A DNA stretch of 64,000 bases from Mycoplasmatales bacterium (GCA_013215715.1 JABSQT010000003.1:140518-204517); one strand, 5' to 3'; positions 1 to 10,302 are shown, numbered from the stretch's first letter. Notes: generated by a model not told the origin, from the sequence alone. Program-made: numbers and translations.

Positions 1-15
1 TCCTTTATTAATCAT
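1..15 (-). CDS. 5' end of a gene running off the window (partial)
   Basis: An ATG on the minus strand at 15-13 is followed by four sense codons (Met-Ile-Asn-Lys-Gly) before the window ends. It has an AAAGGGG ribosome site 5 nt upstream and a TATAAT box at 41-46, so a real start is likely. The product cannot be told from five residues. It lies downstream of an operator-controlled small transcript. Confidence 0.5.
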
Positions 16-75
16 ATTTAACCCCTTTATTATTAAATTAATTATAAACAAAAAGAACCTCATAAACCCTAGATA

Positions 76-101
76 TAAAAAAACACAGCATTCGCCATGT
101 T
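76..101 (-). terminator. rho-independent terminator
   Basis: On the minus strand a 7-bp stem (two G-U pairs) with a GAAT loop is followed by seven U. It would end the small transcript that starts near 263. Confidence 0.55.
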
Positions 102-161
102 AATATATCCCACTTTTTCTCTAAATCATCTTAAGAAAATACAAAATAAACTAATAAGGAG

Positions 162-263
162 TTATAGAATACCATCAACGATTTTGAAAGCTTTATTTAA
201 AAAAATTTGTTTTTCAATAGATGAAAAGTAGGATGCGCCAATAATTTCAATCAAAATTAGCAC
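162..263 (-). CDS. candidate 33-aa leaderless small protein
   Basis: A GTG codon at 263 begins a 33-codon frame ending in TAA at 162. It begins six bases after a TATAAT box (270-275), the same spacing seen at many leaderless genes in this window, and the transcript would end at the 76-101 terminator. The peptide is mixed hydrophobic and charged (MLILIEIIGASYFSS... ending KIVDGIL) and is not recognised. A non-coding RNA is the alternative. Confidence 0.35.
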   Translation of the reverse strand: MLILIEIIGASYFSSIEKQIFLNKAFKIVDGIL

Positions 264-269
264 ACTTTT

Positions 270-294
270 ATTATACACTTTTTTGTATATACAA
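270..294 (-). promoter_or_regulatory. promoter with palindromic operator
   Basis: A perfect 12-bp palindrome TTGTATATACAA (283-294) sits at the -35 position of a TATAAT box (270-275, minus strand). The 10-bp core TGTATATACA recurs at the promoter of the ABC transporter operon (6689-6698). The form resembles GntR-family operators, so one regulator may control both loci (inference). Confidence 0.55.
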
Positions 295-323
295 GTTATT
301 TTATATCAAGCACAAGCAATTAA

Positions 324-346
324 AAAAACACCACGATGGTGTTATA
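324..346 (-). terminator. terminator of the 342-1421 gene
   Basis: The 7-bp stem AACACCA/TGGTGTT with a 3-nt loop is followed by a U-run on the minus strand. It overlaps the stop codon of the gene. Confidence 0.8.
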
Positions 347-1421
347 AATCTCCAAGTAATTCATTCATAAATTCTTCATCAAGATTTTGAGTAACAATTT
401 CTTTTTGTTCAGGTATTTTAGTTTCCCTATCATTTTCTTTGATGATGGGTTCATTATATATTTCTTCTTCAACCTCAATTATGTCTTCAACACTTTGTTG
501 AACTAATGTATTTGAATTAAGGAGTTCATCCATGAAATCTTTATCCAATGATTGTCTATGGAGTTTTGTCTCCTCATTTAATAAAGTGACTTTCTTTGAT
601 TTTTCAATAATTTTTGGTTGAATTTCCAACTTTTCTTCAAGACCCATAGAATTTAATAATTCATCAGCATAGTTATCATCGTAGTTACGATTATGAAGTT
701 TTGCTTCTTTATTAACTGTTGCTTTCTTTTTGTATTGAGCTTTCGCATTAGTAGATCTTGCATGTTTGGTTGTGATATTATCCACTTTATCTAAACCTCA
801 TAATTTTAATAATTCTTGAGAATATTTTTCATCTAGTTTTTCAGAATAAAGTTCTTTATTATTTTGTTTAACACGTTTGATTTTTTTATATATTTTATTA
901 TTTGTTTGTTTGAAAGATTTATCTTCCACCTTTTGAAATTTCTTTTCAAGATCATTAATAACATCTTCAGAAGATTTTCCATTAAATATCGATTCTTTCA
1001 ATATTTTTTCTATTTTTAATCTTTCTTTATATTCTGTTTTCATAAATTCTACAAATCTTGAAGTTGAATTTATAAATGCAGTTAATAATAAATAATTTTT
1101 ATTATCTCCTGTATCAGTAAAAGCTAAAGTCATATCAACTTCTCCTAATGAAATATTAGCGATAAATATTTTTTCTTTTTTATAAGTTGCAAATATTTTT
1201 GTCGTTCCACAAATAACCGATCTAATAAATTGAGAATATTCAACTTTTTCTTTATTGAGACCTAATCTTTCATTGAGTTTTAAATGAGCATGATCTGTTA
1301 AGTATACGCTTTTATCTTCAAATTTTGCTTTCGATTTAATCTCCAGAGAACCTAATGATAAAGTTTGTTCTGTAAATTTTTTTATAATATGGTTTGTTAA
1401 TTTTAATTGGTTAAGAGTCAT
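342..1421 (-). CDS. unknown 359-aa protein with C-terminal ELL repeats
   Basis: Read with UGA as Trp (at 798-800) this is a single frame. The N-terminal 200 residues look globular and are not recognised. The C-terminal half has four copies of a loose unit built on charged residues, Asp/Glu, aromatic and Glu-Leu-Leu (YSQELLKLWG, YADELLNSMG, FMDELLNSN, FMNELLGDL), three of them preceded by K-L-H or similar. Such spaced short motifs suggest a tail that binds several copies of a partner (inference). The start is leaderless: TATAAT at 1429-1434 ends 7 nt before ATG. It stands alone with its own terminator. Confidence 0.7.
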
Positions 1422-1461
1422 ATATAATATTATACATTTTACCCATATTTAAAAGTACATA

Positions 1462-1492
1462 ATAAAAAACGAATCAAGTATGATTCGCTTTA
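1462..1492 (-). terminator. candidate terminator
   Basis: The 7-bp stem CGAATCA/TGATTCG has a 4-nt loop and a U-run on the minus strand (AAAAAAC in the plus sequence). It implies minus-strand transcription from the gene-poor stretch, although no gene is visible there. Confidence 0.45.
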
Positions 1493-1650
1493 TTATTTAT
1501 ATTAGTATAAAGAGTGCCATGTCCCCTAAATACTGTTTATACGTTAAAGAAATGAATTGTACCTTTGCCAGAAAGTACATATATTTTGAATTTTATCTTT
1601 ACGAGATAAAAAATCTCGCATTTATATATTGAGATAATATATCCATCTTT

Positions 1651-1690
1651 AATTCAACTTTATTTTTGAGGAAGACAAAAAAGTTGAATT
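1651..1690. repeat. 10-bp perfect inverted repeat
   Basis: AATTCAACTT (1651-1660) is repeated inverted at 1681-1690 around a 20-nt spacer. No T-run follows, so it is not a simple terminator. More dyads follow at about 1747-1779 and at 1806-1908 (CTTCCAAT / ATTGGAAG). Confidence 0.5.
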
Positions 1691-2293
1691 TATTCCAATA
1701 ATGATAAATGAAAAAAATCACTACAAGAATGATCATAATGCTTTTTAACAATCCACAATATTAAAATGTTGTATTGTTTATTTGCATTATTTTTTATAAA
1801 ACAGCGTCTTCCAATTAAATTATACCCTTAAATTCTTTTGTTTTAAAGGGGATAGCCTTCTGATGAAATCGCTAAATTAATTTATTTTAGATATTGGATA
1901 TTGGAAGCAAATATATTTTTTAAAGGCCAACCAATATAAAACAACAATCACAATAAATTTGTTTATATTTAAATTTGTATTAAAAAAATATTATTTTTAT
2001 TTATATATAACAAAATATAACATTTGAGTTCATTACTATATTTTTATTTTTTTGAGGTATTAGCACTTATTTTTGATTATTTCATAAAAAAATAAATAAA
2101 AATTCAGGCAAAAATTCACATACTTGGCTGTTATTTTTTTATAACTTAGAAAAAAAATTCCAGAAAACATACTTATTAGATTAAAAAATGCATTTTTATT
2201 TTTGAGGGTGTCTTATACTCAGTAATTTCATGATTTTTCTTATAAAAAGCACCATATAATTTAAATGTCCTAATTTACATATAGGATGTTCGG

Positions 2294-2471
2294 ATGATTA
2301 TTAAAAGATATATTAACTAACTTAGGAATTTAGTTAATGAAAGTTCGCAAAATATCTTTTCAATAAATATGGGAAACTCTTTTCAAACCATATCTGAAGT
2401 TGTCAAGTTTAAAGATAAATGCAAATTATGTTGTTAAATATAAGAATGGTAATCTAAATGTTTACACCTAA
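2294..2471 (+). pseudogene. possible decayed gene fragment
   Basis: From an ATG at 2294 the frame reads protein-like sequence with one early TAA, then NLVNESSQNIF, MGNSFQTISEVVKF and, after a frameshift near 2415, NYVVKYKNGNLNVYT before a stop. The parent gene is not recognised. Chance reading in AT-rich DNA is possible. Confidence 0.3.
2303..2360. repeat. two-part 18-bp inverted repeat
   Basis: AAAAGATAT-ATTAACTAA (2303-2320) pairs first with TTAGTTAAT (2330-2338), then, past a 13-nt bulge, with ATATCTTTT (2352-2360). All 18 pairs are Watson-Crick. Confidence 0.5.
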
Positions 2472-2661
2472 CTAAGAACACATACTATTAGATTATTAAT
2501 ATATTAAAATGCATGATTTATTTTTGTTAATTATTTTCGCCTTTAATTAACACACATCAAATTAAAAATAATTATTTTAGAATTTATTTACTTATTACAA
2601 ACAACATTAAATACTTTTACTTAAAAAACTTTTATATAAATGCAACAAATAAAAACGTTGC

Positions 2662-2696
2662 TAAAAGAACATTAATTATAATGTTCTTTTTATTTT
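2662..2696 (+). terminator. plus-strand terminator
   Basis: A 10-bp stem AAAGAACATT/AATGTTCTTT with a 6-nt loop is followed by T-rich sequence on the plus strand. A smaller hairpin GCAAC/GTTGC lies just upstream (2642-2660). It implies plus-strand transcription from the gene-poor stretch. Confidence 0.5.
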
Positions 2697-2745
2697 ATAT
2701 CCAGAAGTTTCATAATGGTTTTATTACAAAATAATGATCACTATT

Positions 2746-2780
2746 TAAAAAAGAAACTCATGTGAGTTCCTTTTATTTTT
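2746..2780 (-). terminator. terminator of the ABC transporter operon
   Basis: GGAACTCA/TGAGTTTC hairpin followed by six U on the minus strand, directly after the permease stop codon. Confidence 0.8.
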
Positions 2781-4133
2781 TTATTTAAAGTCTCTTCCTA
2801 AGTATTTATACACTACTAATCCAGCAAGAGAAATAGCGATAATTGTTCATACAACATATACAATTACAGGTTTAACCCATGGTGTTTCTGTATAGTATGT
2901 TAATTTTAGATCTGATTCATATAGACCCATTTTAACTAAAGCTTCAGGTTTTTGTCATAAAGCCCCATTAAATACTGAAGAATCATCTTTGAATTTTTTA
3001 ACAAGTAAGTAATTGAAAGCAGGGATTTTCTCCAAATTAGTATTATCATTTGTGTTTTCTGTTCATGAGAATCCTATTTTATTCATATTTATTATTAAAC
3101 CACTAATTGCTTTATCATATGTATCTCAACTTTTACTTCCTGTTCATATTGCTGGGTTGCTATAAATTTTATTAGCATCCTGTATATTATTAGAAATTGT
3201 TTTTCCACTTGAATTTTTACTTCTGAACCCTTCTGGTTTAAAGTAAAGTAAACTATAGTCTTTACCATTTATGTTAACTTGCATCGAATTATTTTGAAAG
3301 TTATTATCTGAATTAGATTTTCAATCAGTTACATTAATTAAAGACACATTCTTTGTTTGGAATGCTGAGTAAAATTTAATTAATTGTTGATAAACATCAA
3401 TATAAGCAACATACTTATACCAACCCTTATCTTGCTCTTCAATTGCAGCTTTAAGAGTTGTACCATCTTGATCATATATTCTTCCGCTATTATAAGTTGT
3501 TGTACCATCTTCTTTTATTGCAATTACATTTTCTTGTCTTGCACCTGAAGAAATTTGGCCATTACCTAAAGGTGAAAGAATGAATGACGTAATAGAAAAT
3601 ATAAAGGGTATTAATATTGCTGTAACCAATGTTGCAATCTTACCGAATGAAGAAGCTACAAAAGTAATGACTGAAGACATGATTATTGTAATGATTAAAT
3701 TCCCTATAAATAAGGAACCAGCAAATTTTATTTTTTGAGTTCCACTGGCATTTGTATCTGCTAATGATATTATAATTCCAAGTAAAAAGATGAAAACTGA
3801 AAAGAATAATATATGTGCATATAAAGCAAGGAATTTACCAATGATTATTTTAATTCTTTTTATTGGTTTAGCAACAATGATCAACTCAGTACCATCTTCT
3901 TCCCCATCTTTAAAAATTGTTATTGCTTTTGTTGCCACATATAATGGTCCAAATACAAATGGGAATAAATAGTAGTAAGCTAATAATCCATCAATAACAG
4001 CTGCATCTGATTCATTATTTGCAATTTGTATACCCAATGTTCCACCAAACACTATTGTTAATGCTAGTGGTATAAAAATTGTAGAAAGTTTTCTAAAACT
4101 TGAACGTAAAAGATACCTTGTATATTTAAACAT
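2781..4133 (-). CDS. ABC transporter permease, 450 aa
   Basis: Integral membrane subunit paired with the ATPase just upstream. An N-terminal hydrophobic helix (about residues 16-36) is followed by a cluster of four to five helices in the first 190 residues. A long hydrophilic region (about 200-400) follows, with a last helix near the C-terminus (V-I-V-Y-V-V-W-T). This layout fits ABC-2 type permeases. UGA codons at 3321 and beyond encode Trp. Its ATG overlaps the ATPase stop by 8 nt, so the two are translationally coupled. The substrate is unknown. Confidence 0.8.
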
Positions 4134-5100
4134 CTTTGCCCCCTTTCAAAGATTTAACCGGTGTTGCTTCATCATCTACAGAACCCAAGAAAACATATTT
4201 TCTGTAAACCTCTTCAAGTGAGTTTTGGTTATTCTTAAATGTATTTATTTCTAACCTAGATGTTGATAATAAATTCATTAATTTTTTTGCCTCTTTTTTA
4301 TCTTTAAATTTGACCATGCACCCATCACTTAATTTTAGGTACTCATATTTATGTCTTTTAAAAAAGTTAATTAATGCTTCTTCATTTGATGCTTGAATTG
4401 AATATTCTAAATTAGAGTCTCCAATTGCATCTTCAATTTTGCCAGTGAAAACAACCTTTCCACCATCAATAATGGTAACTGCATCAATATACTTATCTAA
4501 CTCAGTTAAAATATGTGATGATATCAGTATAGCAACACCTTTTTCTTGTAATTTTTTCAAAGTTTCAAAGAAGTCAATCCTTGCTTTTGGATCAAGGTTA
4601 GCAGCGGGTTCATCCATAATAATTATTTCTGGGTTATGAACCAATGCTTGTGCAAGTAAAACTTTTTTCTTTTGCCCTGATGAAAAAGTGTTTGGGTTTC
4701 TATTCTTTAATTTTTCTAAACCTATTTCTTTAAGGACGTTATCAGCAAATTCCTTCGCTTCTTTCATTGATAACCCTGATAAATATGACATATAAACTAT
4801 ATATTTGTAAGTTGAATATCCCTTTGGAAACTTAGCTGTTTCTGGAATATAGCCAACTTTTGATTTAGCTTCTTCTGATAAATGTTCTAAACCAAAAATA
4901 TTAATTTCTCCTTGAAATTTAGCATAAGCTCCAATCAAAGATTTAATTGTTGTTGTTTTACCCGCTCCATTAGCGCCAATAAATCCATGAAATTCTCCAG
5001 GATAAACATTAAAGTTTACATTGGAAACTGCAGCTTTCTTTGCCCCTTTATATTTTTTAGTAAAATTCTTAACTTCTAACGCTGGTATTCTTTTATTCAT
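4126..5100 (-). CDS. ABC transporter ATP-binding protein, 324 aa
   Basis: Nucleotide-binding subunit. Walker A GANGAGKTT lies at residues 42-50, the signature FSSGQKKKV near 143, Walker B IIIMDEPAANLD near 160, and the H-loop as SSH. The C-terminal 100 residues look like the extension common in ABC-2 drug or peptide exporters. An AGGAG site precedes the ATG, 9 nt after the DegV-like gene. Third gene of a four-gene operon whose promoter carries paired operators at 6666-6699. Confidence 0.9.
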   Translation of the reverse strand: MNKRIPALEVKNFTKKYKGAKKAAVSNVNFNVYPGEFHGFIGANGAGKTTTIKSLIGAYAKFQGEINIFGLEHLSEEAKSKVGYIPETAKFPKGYSTYKYIVYMSYLSGLSMKEAKEFADNVLKEIGLEKLKNRNPNTFSSGQKKKVLLAQALVHNPEIIIMDEPAANLDPKARIDFFETLKKLQEKGVAILISSHILTELDKYIDAVTIIDGGKVVFTGKIEDAIGDSNLEYSIQASNEEALINFFKRHKYEYLKLSDGCMVKFKDKKEAKKLMNLLSTSRLEINTFKNNQNSLEEVYRKYVFLGSVDDEATPVKSLKGGKDV

Positions 5101-5109
5101 ATATACTCC

Positions 5110-5844
5110 TTAATAAATTACTACGAAATCTTGCCCTGAATGAGCTAGCATGCTGTTTGTCATAAATTGTTTTTTAAATATAATGTTAGGAAATTCTTTT
5201 TCGAGTTTTAAAATAACTTTATTAGCTATTGAATCAGTAATATCCGAACAAATTAAATTTACTTGTTTTTTATTTGCAATTATTTTCTTAATAAGTGCAG
5301 TTCCATTTAAAGAAACTTTATTTTTAATTCATTGCCCTTGCTTTCAATCCATTCTTATTTTTACTTTGGCAGTTTTAATTAACATTGCAAATAATGTATG
5401 AATCCTACCTTTTAAGTTTAATGTTCTAGAATTTAATACAACTCCACTCATTTTAACTTCCTTATTAAGTTTCGTAATTTGTTTCTCTATTTCTTCCAAT
5501 GTTAAAGGTTGATCTAAAATCTTCTTAACATCTTCTTTATTGGTAAATAGCGAAGTGCCTTCTAAAATTAAAATATTATTTGATTGATTTTGATTACTAT
5601 AAGCACTTCATTGACCGCTCATAGACTTTGGAATTGTAAAAATGATTGTTTTTTCATCATTATTCAATAAATATTTTTGTTTTAATTTTTCAAACGAAAG
5701 ATAAGCTGTTGTATTGTTTTTCTTTGAGATAATATCCACTACATGTTCTTTATTATTTGTATCCTCGAGGTTATTTATGAAGACTGGGAATGATTCGAAT
5801 CATTCTTCATTTCTAATTAGTGAACTATCTATTAATATTTTCAT
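5110..5844 (-). CDS. DegV-like fatty-acid-binding family protein, 244 aa
   Basis: The N-terminus ILIDSS matches the DegV 'DSTADL' position, PKSMSGQWSAYSN matches the conserved SG(T/L)..S ligand-binding stretch, and the C-terminus MLAHSGQDFVVIY matches the family's 'HvGPG..g..y' end. Known members bind single fatty acids and support fatty-acid kinases; that role is inferred here. Similarity is distant. UGA Trp codons occur at several places. The ATG lies inside the previous gene (20-nt overlap) after a GAGGGGGT ribosome site. Confidence 0.65.
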
Positions 5845-6637
5845 CAATTCACCCCCTCTTCATACCTCTTATTCCTACTATAGGAATAACTCTGGGTGTT
5901 TTTTTAATATATTCAATATATTTTGGATCATGTTTAAATGTTTTTCACATCCCTTTTTCCAACATTGGTAGACCTGAAATTTTATAAATCATCATCATGA
6001 TAAATAATGGTCCAATAATTGAAATCCAAACTAAATGGTTATCTGTAGAAAGAACAACAAATATAAAATTAAAAATTCAAAATGTGTATTCTCCAAAGTA
6101 ATTTGGATGTCTTGAAAATTTTCATAATCCATGTTGAATAAATTCACCTTCGTTTTTTTGTAGAAATGTAAATTTTTGTATATCTGCAATAGTTTCAAAA
6201 GTTAAAGTAAATATGGCACCAACAATACCAATTAATGATAATAAGTTAAATTGATCATTACCTAGTAAAACAACAAAATACGAAGGTAGAGAAACAACAA
6301 ATACCGTTATGGCTTGAATTATCCAAAATGCAAAGAATTTATAAAAATTATTCCTCATTTTATCAAATCGATGATCCACCTTTTCTTTCAATATTCTAAT
6401 AAATAAAAATGCTCCTAATCTAATTGATCAAGCACCTACTAAAATAAGAGCAATAATGGAATTAATACCAAAGCTTTTGCCTAATAACATTGATGCAATC
6501 AAAGTAATAGAAAAAGTACTTGCATATGTAATATCTGTAAATAAATCTTTTTGAATTAAATACGCAAATATAAAAAATAACATATTTATTGATATAGAAA
6601 TCGAAAATATAATTAATAATTCTAAAATAAAACTCAC
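5825..6637 (-). CDS. DUF1295 / isoprenylcysteine methyltransferase-like membrane protein, 270 aa
   Basis: Six or so transmembrane helices; the motif FSRHPNYFGEYTFW in the C-terminal half is the steroid-5-alpha-reductase-C-terminal / DUF1295 signature (RHPNYFGE). Known relatives are membrane reductases or methyltransferases acting on lipid-like substrates; the substrate here is unknown. The GTG start is set by AGGAGG 7 nt upstream. First gene of the operon with the DegV-like protein and the ABC exporter, which hints at a lipid-related role for the whole operon (inference). Confidence 0.7.
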
Positions 6638-6665
6638 AAAACCTCCTCAATATTTACTGATATAC

Positions 6666-6699
6666 CTGTATATATTAATTATATCACTTGTATATACAG
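6666..6699 (-). promoter_or_regulatory. operon promoter with two operator sites
   Basis: TATAAT (6678-6683, minus strand) lies between CTGTATATA (6666-6674) and TTGTATATACAG (6688-6699). The two sites are about 22 bp apart centre to centre, two helical turns. The second shares its 10-bp core with the palindrome at 283-294. Placement around the -10 box suggests repression. Confidence 0.6.
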
Positions 6700-6811
6700 A
6701 AAATGTTGTTTATTACATATTTTTAAATAAATATAGTTAGTTAGGAGATATATTTATTGATTTGGTTAATGTTTTAAATTAAATAATATTTATTTTTATT
6801 TAAAAAGGTAA

Positions 6812-6843
6812 TAAAAAAAGATTTGCATTCACAAATCTATTTT
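6812..6843 (-). terminator. terminator of tkt
   Basis: AGATTTG/CAAATCT hairpin followed by seven U on the minus strand, right after the tkt stop. Confidence 0.8.
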
Positions 6844-8772
6844 TTATATTAATTCTTTAACCATTTTTATAATATTTTGAGTATTAAATCCATGTTTTTC
6901 ATAAATCACATCACCTGGTGCGGAGTGACCAAACTCTTTTGCTAATTGAGCGTTAATCTTATTATATTTAGATAATCTAAATCAATATGAATCTGATGAA
7001 GCTTCAATAGCAAACATAGGTGCTTTATCTAATAGTAATTTTTTTACAAGTTTCTCATCATTAACAAGTCTTTGAAGGTTAGGAACAGAAATAACTCTTG
7101 CATTTATACCTTCTTGTAATAATTGTTTTTGGGTTTTAATAGCTAATTCTACTTCAGAACCAGTTGCTAGTAATGTTACTTGGAAATTTTCAACATCTTT
7201 AATAATATAAGCCGCTTCTAAATGACTTGATTTTAAAGAGTTAAATGATTTAATTGGTTGACGACAAGCAATGATTGCAACTTGCTCTTTCTGTGTATTT
7301 AAAGCATATTGAAATGCCGCTCTCATTTCAGACTCATCACAAGGTCTAATTACTGTCATATTAGGTATTGCACGTAACATTGGTATTTGATCTATTGGTT
7401 GATGTGTTGGGCCATCACCACCAACTTGATATGAATCATGTGTAAATACATGAATGGAAGGAATATTCATTAATGCACCCATTCTTATTGCTGGTTTCAT
7501 ATAATCAGCGAACGCCAAGAATGTAGCATCAACAGTTCTCATTCCACTAGCGAGATAAATACCATTATTGATTGCTGCCATTGCAAATTCTCTAATTCCA
7601 TATTTAATATTTTTGCCACCATCTTTAACATCTTTTGAGAAACCAACTTTTGTAGCAGCTTTTAGATCTGCTGAACCACCTATAAAATTAAATGTTTGAC
7701 ACTCTAAATATTCCATAATAGGAGCAATGTAATTTCTTGTAGCTACATCACTTTCTTTAATTTCAACTTTAGATAAATCAATCTTAAATTCATCTTTTTG
7801 AATATCATTTAATTCTTTATATTCTTTTGGAAATTTTTCTTTATACTCTTTCATCATTTCTTTTCATTCTGCATATTTTTTATTTTTTGGTTCTCAAAGT
7901 TTAGAAGCAAACTCATAAATGTCATCATCATATGCAAAAGGAACTTTATTTTTCAGTCCTCATTTTTCCTTAAATTTAATAGTTTCTTCTTTATCTAATA
8001 TCCCATTATGACCACTACTTGTATTTTCAAAGGGTGTTCCAGGGGCGATGGTTGTATGAACTTGAATAAATGAAGGTTTTTTAGATTTTTTTGCCAATTG
8101 AATAGCATTTGAAATATTATCGGCGGTTGGTTCAGTAACTTCAAATGTATCAAATTTTTGTGATTTGAAGAAGTCGATAATATTAATATCATTAACTTCT
8201 TCTGTCCTTGAATCAATTTGTACTGAATTAAAATCTTGGATAATTATCAATTTATCCAATTGCATTGTACCGGCTAATTGAATAGCTTCTAAAGCAACCC
8301 CTTCTTGTAGACAACCATCACCATGTAATGCAAAGATATTATGGTTCATAATAGGTAAATTTGGTTTATTGTATTTTGTAGCTAAATATCTTTGAGATAT
8401 AGCCATACCAACTGCCATAGCAACACCTTGACCTAGTGGACCGGTTGTTGCATCTACATAATCCAGCATATCCACTTCTGGATGTGATGGTGTTTTCGAT
8501 CCATAAATTTTATGATTCTTCATATCTTCAATACTTAACAATCCAAGAAAATGCAAGATTGAATATTGAGACATAGAAGCATGTCCTGCTGACAAAATAA
8601 ATTTATCTCTATTAATTCATTTTGGATCTTCTTTTACAAATTTTAATGATTCCCCTATTATTGAATATGTAATTGGCGCTGAACCAATAGCCATACCAAT
8701 ATGTCCTTGACCTGCTTTATTTATAGAATCTAATGCTATTGAACGCATTGAATTTATTAATTTATTTTTCAT
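6844..8772 (-). CDS. tkt: transketolase, 642 aa
   Basis: Moves two-carbon units between sugar phosphates in the non-oxidative pentose phosphate pathway, using thiamine diphosphate. The thiamine-binding HGDGCLQEG motif, the QDFNSVQID loop, the pyrimidine-domain motif GIREFAMAAINNG and HDSYQVGGDGPTHQP are all visible. Length is normal for the family once UGA is read as Trp. The ATG overlaps the stop of the upstream PFK-like gene (TAATG), so the two are co-translated. Cytosolic. Confidence 0.95.
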
Positions 8773-9647
8773 TATTTCTCCATATTTATTTTTATATTTT
8801 TACCTATTGCAAACGACTTATTTTCGCTAATAGATTTTTGTGTTTCATTAGCAAATTCATATGCTAACATTTTATCCCCAACAGTTGTGCGACCACCACG
8901 TTGTACGTGACCCAAAATATTAGGTCTTGCTTGCATTCCCAATTTAGAAATCTCTTCTGCATATTCATGTATTGAATATTTCATTTTTTCCATTATTAAA
9001 ACTGTTGCAGTTCCTTTTTCATCATGAATTTCTTTTATCTTTTGCGCTAATTCTTTAGGTGTCATTAGCTGATTATTTGTAACAGCTATATCAGCATGAG
9101 ATAATTTAAGAGATAATTCGGTTAAATCAGGACATTGTCTTCCCATTATTTCAACTAAGGAAACATATCCATGAGCATTGACTGAATAATAAATACGATT
9201 TATTGACTCAACCACTGTATTTAAAGCTGTTCTAAATCCCAATGTTTGAGATGTATAATTAACATCATTATCTACAGTTAAGGGAACAAACGATATTTTT
9301 ACTCCATGTTTAGCAAGATTTTGTGCTAATTTATACGAACCGTTCCCACCCAATAAAACAATATGATCAAATTCTTTTGCATTCATAATTGTTTGATTCA
9401 TTATTTCTTGGTTTCCAATAAATTCTGGAAATCTACCACATCCAATAATTGAAGATGGTGTGTCTAATAAATAATTAGGATTTTTAATATTAAGTTTTTT
9501 TGTTTTATTTTTCCATAAATTTCTCACTCCATAAGGTGAATAATAGAATTCAACATCTTTTTTAGAGAATGATTGTCACAAATGATAAATAAAATCATTT
9601 ATTCCAGGCGCATCTCCACCAGATGCAATCAATAATATCTTTTTCAT
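8772..9647 (-). CDS. divergent 6-phosphofructokinase-family kinase, 291 aa
   Basis: PFK fold: GGDAPGIN near the N-terminus, GCGRFPEF, TVDNDV (catalytic Asp of the TIDND motif kept), EIMGRQCPDL, IMEKM and GHVQRGG. It is shorter than the usual 320 aa, and the GGDGS motif reads GGNGSY, so the Mg-ATP Asp (Asp103 in E. coli PfkA) is Asn. The GTIDND glycine is Leu, so it is not a standard pyrophosphate-dependent type either. Overlapping transketolase, it may act on another sugar phosphate such as sedoheptulose 7-phosphate (inference). Start chosen at AUG 9647. Confidence 0.75.
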
Positions 9648-9690
9648 CTTCCCCACTTTCTTTTGATGTATTGTTTATATTTAAATACTC

Positions 9691-10302
9691 CTATTGTATT
9701 CAAGATAAATTTACATTCATAATTTTTTTAGTTATTTTTTCTTTCTCAGTTGCACTTATTTTTAAGTGATTGGATTTAGTATCTAGATATTCTTTAATAT
9801 CTGAAAGATAACAAACACTCTTATTTTCATTGTTGATTATTTTTAATGAATTATCCAAAATTGGACAAACTACTTCAATGCGGTATTTATTATTTAATTC
9901 TAATTCTAGATTTTTCTTAATTTCTTCATATCAAGAGTAATTAATATTATCAACATCTTTAATATGCTTTCCCTTAATTAAATATGGAGCATTCCCAGTA
10001 AAGATGATTTGTTCCGATCTTTTTGCTGAAACAATATCAGTAACAAGGAAAATATTTGTACCTTTTATAATTATTGCTAGAATTATTAAATTATTATTCA
10101 AGCGTCTATTTTTAAAAGAAGTATTATAAAAAAGTAATTCATCTTCATTTTCAAATTTATTGAGAAATTTTTCAATTTCTTGAACAACAACGTCATCTTT
10201 TTCTTTATTATCTATTTGTAAAATTTTAAATACAATTAAACAAATTAATAGTGCGGTAATCACACATCCTACAGCTAAAAAAGTAGTAGAAATACTATTC
10301 AT
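9691..10302 (-). CDS. unknown membrane-anchored protein, 203 aa
   Basis: One N-terminal transmembrane helix (about residues 7-29) followed by a soluble domain of about 170 residues with alternating beta-like and charged stretches. No family recognised. UGA Trp codons lie near residues 125 and 200. An AAAGGAGG site precedes the ATG. It lies 43 nt upstream of the PFK-like gene and probably heads that operon. Confidence 0.7.

Larger units (their letters stand above)
1422..2780. other. 1.3 kb stretch without an intact gene
   Basis: No frame with a plausible start, ribosome site and protein-like composition was found. The stretch holds several dyad symmetries, a terminator at each side, an imperfect direct repeat (about 2167-2209 and 2480-2528, both with ACATACT, TTAGATTA and AATGCAT) and a likely gene remnant at 2294-2471. 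Confidence 0.6.

Noticed and set aside
1480..1701. 74-codon plus-strand frame when UGA is Trp
   Set aside because: No ribosome site or promoter, composition looks random, and it overlaps a terminator hairpin and an inverted repeat.
6462..6650. 62-codon minus-strand frame
   Set aside because: Shadow of the DUF1295-like gene in another frame; the GTG frame has the ribosome site and continues through UGA.
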